In this document: in pieces, positions 60,735-64,000 of the stretch
Numbering within the stretch: position 1 is the first letter of the stretch
Layout of the letters: each line of letters opens with the position of its first letter
Assembly (NCBI GenBank): GCA_017848795.1
Contig: JAFIHG010000022.1
Coordinates: 81,715-145,714 of the forward strand
Length of the DNA stretch: 64,000 bases
Direction: 5' to 3'
Origin: Candidatus Nanopelagicales bacterium
Lineage (GTDB): Bacteria > Actinomycetota > Actinomycetes > S36-B12 > CAIYMF01
Program-made: the position numbers and the translations under genes
The notes under the pieces: model-generated
What the model was told of the DNA's origin: nothing
Database searches by the model: none
Seen by the model: only the letters and a program-made list of their open reading frames with translations

Positions 60735-62483
60735 GTGGCAGCACCCACCCACGGACGGCCCGGCCGTACGCTCACGCTCTTCTTCATCGGCGTGGCCGTG
60801 CTCGCCGCCTGGACGTTCTGGCCCGGTACGGCGCACACGGTCAAGCTCGGCCTGGACCTGCGCGGCGGCACCCAGGTCTACCTGACCCCGAACGTCACCG
60901 AGGGCGAGGCCGCCGACATCACCCAGGACCAGCTCGACCAGGCGGTCAACATCATCCGCCAGCGGGTCGACGGCTTCGGAGTCGCCGAGGCGGAGGTCAC
61001 CACGCAGGGGACGGGCGCCGGCGCGGCGATCGTCGTCTCGGTCCCCGGCGAGCTGACCCAGGACCAGCAGGACGCGCTCGCCTCCACCGCCAAGCTCGAC
61101 TTCCGCCCGGTGCTCGCGATGGACTACGGCGCGCCGATCACCCCGCCCGCGTCCCCGCAGCCGTCCGTCACGCCGACCAAGGCCCCCAAGAAGGACGCGG
61201 GCAAGAAGGACGCCACCGCCGAGCCGAACCCGAGCGGCAACGGCGCGGCGCTGACCGGTGGCATCGCGCCGGCCGCGGACACCCCGGGGGCGAGCCCGTC
61301 GCCGACGGCCACCGGCAAGGCCGACGACAAGCTGCTGCCCCCGATCCAGAGCAAGGAGAACGACGCGGCGCTGCAGGCCAAGTACGCCGCGCTCGACTGC
61401 ACCGCCGAGGACGCCCTCGCCGGCGGCAAGCCGGTCGACCCGACGCAGTACCTCGTGACCTGCCAGCAGGACGGCACCGCAAAGTTCCTGCTGGGCCCGG
61501 CGACCGTGCTCGGCACCCAGCTCACCGGCGCGTCGGCCGGCCTGCAGCAGCAGGGCGTCGGTGGCTGGGTCGTCAACCTGTCGCTGGACGGCGACGGCGC
61601 CGCCGCGTTCCTGAAGACCACCACCGAGCTCTCGCAGAAGTCACCGCCGCAGAACCAGTTCGGCATCGTGCTCGACGGGCTGGTCGTCTCCGCCCCCAGC
61701 GTCTCGAACCCGATCCCCGGCGGGCAGGCGGAGATCAGCGGCTCGTTCACGCAGGAGCAGGCGACTTCCCTGGCGAACGTGCTGAAGTACGGCGCGCTGC
61801 CCATCACGCTGCAGGTGGCCAGCGTCGACAGCGTCAGCCCCACGCTGGGTCAGGACCAGCTGAACGCCGGGCTGATCGCCGGCGGGCTCGGCCTGATCCT
61901 CGTCGTCGCGTTCCTGCTGCTGTACTACCGCGCGCTCGGTCTGGTCGCCGTCGCCTCGCTGATCATCGCCGGCGCGATCACGTACGGCATCTTCGTGGTG
62001 CTCGGCCGTCAGCTCGGGCTCTCGCTGAGCCTGGCCGGTGTGGCGGGTGCGATCGTCGCGATCGGCATCACCGCGGACTCGTTCATCGTCTACTTCGAAC
62101 GGATCCGTGACGAGGTACGCCACGGGCGCAGCCTGCGTACCGCGTGCGAGGTCGGCTGGCTCAGCGCGCGGCGCACTCTGCTGGCGGCGGACTTCGTGTC
62201 GTTCCTCGCCGCGGCGGTGCTCTACTTCGTCTCGGTCGGCAACGTGCGCGGGTTCGCGTTCGTGCTGGGCCTGACGACCATCGTCGACGTCGCCGTCGCG
62301 TTCTGGTTCAGCCGGCCGATGGTCGCGCTGCTGGCGCGCACCGCCTGGTTCCAGGCCGGCAGCCGGATGACGGGCATCTCGGCGGACCGCATGGGACACA
62401 TCGACACCTCGGACGTACCGCCGCCGGCACGACCCAGGCCGCGTACCCCCGTCCGGTCCAGCAGCGCACGAAGGGGGCTCTGA
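60735..62483 (+). CDS. secD: protein translocase subunit SecD
   Basis: 582 residues. First membrane helix ~12-30, then KLGLDLRGGTQVYL, periplasmic domain interrupted by a Pro/Lys/Ala-rich linker (~140-205), and five C-terminal helices with the RND-like segment GVAGAIVAIGITADSFIVYF. Uses proton motive force to pull exported proteins. secF starts 1 bp after its stop. Confidence 0.95.
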   Translation: MAAPTHGRPGRTLTLFFIGVAVLAAWTFWPGTAHTVKLGLDLRGGTQVYLTPNVTEGEAADITQDQLDQAVNIIRQRVDGFGVAEAEVTTQGTGAGAAIVVSVPGELTQDQQDALASTAKLDFRPVLAMDYGAPITPPASPQPSVTPTKAPKKDAGKKDATAEPNPSGNGAALTGGIAPAADTPGASPSPTATGKADDKLLPPIQSKENDAALQAKYAALDCTAEDALAGGKPVDPTQYLVTCQQDGTAKFLLGPATVLGTQLTGASAGLQQQGVGGWVVNLSLDGDGAAAFLKTTTELSQKSPPQNQFGIVLDGLVVSAPSVSNPIPGGQAEISGSFTQEQATSLANVLKYGALPITLQVASVDSVSPTLGQDQLNAGLIAGGLGLILVVAFLLLYYRALGLVAVASLIIAGAITYGIFVVLGRQLGLSLSLAGVAGAIVAIGITADSFIVYFERIRDEVRHGRSLRTACEVGWLSARRTLLAADFVSFLAAAVLYFVSVGNVRGFAFVLGLTTIVDVAVAFWFSRPMVALLARTAWFQAGSRMTGISADRMGHIDTSDVPPPARPRPRTPVRSSSARRGL

Positions 62484-62484
62484 C

Positions 62485-63729
62485 ATGTCGAAGATCGGCA
62501 GGTTCGGCCACGCGCTCTACACCGGCGAGGTCTCGTACGACTTCGTCGGCAAGCGCAAGCGCTGGTACACGCTCTCGGCGATCCTCATCGTGCTCGCCGC
62601 GATCGGGCTGTTCGGCCGCGGCCTGAACCTCGGCATCGAGTTCAAGGGCGGCGCCGAGTTCACCGTTCCCAACACCACGGCCTCGGTGTCGGCGGCGCGG
62701 GACGCCGCTGCGAGCGCGGGGGTCGAGGACCCGATCGTGCAGCAGATCGGCGGCAACCGGCTCAGCATCCAGACGCCGGCGCTGTCGGTCGACCAGACCC
62801 AGCAGGTCAAGGAGGCGCTCGCCAAGGGCACCGGTGTTGACGTCGCCACCATCGGCGTGCAGGTCGTCGGACCGAGCTGGGGCGCTCAGATCACCTCCAA
62901 GGCCGTCCAGGGCCTGGTGATCTTCCTGGTGCTGCTGATGGTGTTCTTATCGATCTACTTCGAGTGGAAGATGGCGATCGCGGCGATCGCGGGCATGCTG
63001 CACGACATCTTCATCACCACCGGGATCTACGCCCTGACGGGCATCGAGGTGACCCCGGCGACCGTCATCGGCGTGCTGACGATCCTCGGGTTCTCGCTGT
63101 ACGACAACGTCGTCGTCTTCGACAAGGTCAAGGAGAACACCCGCGGGATCACCTCGAGCAACCGGATGACCTACAGCGAGGCGGCCAACCTCGCGGTCAA
63201 CCAGACGGTGGTCCGGTCCCTCAACACCTCGATCGTCGCGCTGCTGCCGGTGCTGGCGATCCTCGTCATCGGTGTCGGGTTCCTCGGCGCGGGCACGCTC
63301 AAGGACCTGGCGCTCGCGCTGTTCATCGGCACCGCGGCCGGCGCGTACTCCTCGATCTTCATCGCGACGCCGCTGCTGTGCCAGCTCAAGGAGGCCGAGC
63401 CGGGCATGAAGGCGCTCGCGACCCGGGTCGCCGCGCGCCGCTCCGGCCAGGTCGCCAAGGGCACCCGGCGCCCGAGCGCGTCCAGCCGCAGCCGCACCGC
63501 GGACGGCGGGACCGCGTCGTCGCGCTCCCGAGGCGCCACCGCGGTGATCGACGACGAACCCTCCGAGGCCGCTGACGACGCGCCCGACGCGGAGCTCGCG
63601 ACGGAGGAGGCACCGGTGCGGCAGCCGACGACCGGTGCTCGCACCGGCTCGCCGGCGCGGCCCCCCGCCAAGAGCGGACCGCGCCAGCAACCCCGCAAGC
63701 AGGCGCCGCGCAAGAAGCGCAAGCGCTGA
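62485..63729 (+). CDS. secF: protein translocase subunit SecF
   Basis: 414 residues. Starts with FVGKRKRWYTLS and the first helix, then LGIEFKGGAEF, and C-terminal helices with GFSLYDNVVVFDKVKENTR. The last ~90 residues are Ser/Ala/Lys-rich and disordered, ending in a basic KQAPRKKRKR tail, longer than in most SecF. Partner of SecD. Confidence 0.95.
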   Translation: MSKIGRFGHALYTGEVSYDFVGKRKRWYTLSAILIVLAAIGLFGRGLNLGIEFKGGAEFTVPNTTASVSAARDAAASAGVEDPIVQQIGGNRLSIQTPALSVDQTQQVKEALAKGTGVDVATIGVQVVGPSWGAQITSKAVQGLVIFLVLLMVFLSIYFEWKMAIAAIAGMLHDIFITTGIYALTGIEVTPATVIGVLTILGFSLYDNVVVFDKVKENTRGITSSNRMTYSEAANLAVNQTVVRSLNTSIVALLPVLAILVIGVGFLGAGTLKDLALALFIGTAAGAYSSIFIATPLLCQLKEAEPGMKALATRVAARRSGQVAKGTRRPSASSRSRTADGGTASSRSRGATAVIDDEPSEAADDAPDAELATEEAPVRQPTTGARTGSPARPPAKSGPRQQPRKQAPRKKRKR

Positions 63730-63757
63730 GCGGGACCGAGCAGGTATTCGCCGCCGG

Positions 63758-63763
63758 TAGACT
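63758..63763 (+). promoter_or_regulatory. -10-like TAGACT box before the last gene
   Basis: TAGACT 27 bp before the GTG of the partial gene; a short TTGTC/GACAA dyad follows between box and start. Confidence 0.4.
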
Positions 63764-63784
63764 TGTCGCCTGACAAAGCGGGTG

Positions 63785-64000
63785 GTGCCGGTGGGTGAGC
63801 AGGTCGCGCGAGACCTCGACTCGCCCCCTGCTGCCCGGGAAGCCCCCGATCCGCAGCAGCGCCAGCAGGAACCGGCCGTACCCGCCGCCGCGCCGCCCGC
63901 TCCGGCGACCCGCGACAGCGACGAGCCCGTGGCGCGGCCCGGCGCGACGCCCGCGCAGGCCCGCAGCCAGCGCCGCCGGCTCGCGCGCCGGCTCGCCGCC
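63785..64000 (+). CDS. probable (p)ppGpp synthetase RelA/SpoT, N-terminal start (runs off window)
   Basis: 72 codons from the GTG at 63785 (a GTG at 63791 also fits) to the window end with no stop. The visible part is a Pro/Ala/Gln-rich leader followed by a basic stretch (AQARSQRRRLARRLAA) like the region just before the RelA HD domain. Identity rests mainly on position after secF, where relA follows in many actinobacteria; the catalytic domains are outside. Confidence 0.45.
   Translation, partial: MPVGEQVARDLDSPPAAREAPDPQQRQQEPAVPAAAPPAPATRDSDEPVARPGATPAQARSQRRRLARRLAA

Overview
The window is high-GC actinobacterial DNA. Signs are frequent GTG starts, many 4-nt start/stop overlaps, a WhiB-like protein, a SARP-type regulator and a phosphatidylinositol-mannoside operon. 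The right third keeps, with gaps, the gene order I know from mycobacteria: thrS, HIT protein, pgsA, patA, pimA ... pdxS, pdxT, YebC-family gene, ruvCAB, yajC, secDF, then probably relA. An intergenic repeat of the GGTCGAGCGTAGTCGAGACC type reminds me of Nocardioidaceae. That family assignment is from memory and weak.

Layout. 1-4.7 kb: end of a secreted repeat-domain protein, msrB, and a split LigD-type end-joining set (polymerase and ligase as separate genes with a ChaB-family gene between), a RibD-C reductase and a small membrane protein. 4.9-8.9 kb: one large secreted protein joining a phytase-like propeller, two PKD domains and seven RCC1 repeats. 8.9-17.6 kb: AidB-like dehydrogenase, a P1B-5 metal ATPase with a C-terminal hemerythrin domain, a GNAT protein, a deaminase, and a tightly overlapping lipid operon (DUF1206, PAP2, diacylglycerol-kinase-like, PAP2).

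17.7-26.0 kb: an 8.3-kb integrated element in the 3' end of tRNA-Val(GAC), bounded by identical 29-bp att copies. It has a tyrosine integrase, an AlpA/Xis-like protein, a Prim-Pol plus DUF3631 ATPase replication pair, a degenerate WhiB-like protein, a terminase small subunit and an HK97-type capsid. It has no portal, protease, large terminase or tail genes, so it looks like a phage satellite or a phiRv1/phiRv2-like element.

26.0-28.4 kb: tRNA-Gly-Cys-Val operon, pabB-pabC, and tRNA-Val(CAC). 28.4-33.3 kb: an AfsR/SARP-type regulator whose 3' end runs antisense into tRNA-Val(CAC), facing a hemerythrin gene across three heptamers at exact 11-bp pitch, then a second hemerythrin gene. 33.6-38.8 kb: aldolase, acyl-CoA ligase, phosphodiesterase-like protein, sugar dehydrogenase, STAS protein.

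39.1-53.7 kb: thrS and HIT; a secreted SGNH hydrolase; an MprF-like aminoacyl-lipid synthase followed by three tandem membrane-anchored esterase paralogues; an EF-G-like GTPase; and pgsA-patA-pimA. 53.8-64 kb: DUF3048 lipoprotein, the PLP synthase pair pdxS/pdxT, a YebC-family gene, ruvCAB, yajC-secD-secF and the start of a probable relA. Long near-perfect inverted repeats lie in many gene gaps (866, 13000, 28280, 53095, 55815, 57475, 60080) and probably act as terminators or mobile intergenic repeats.
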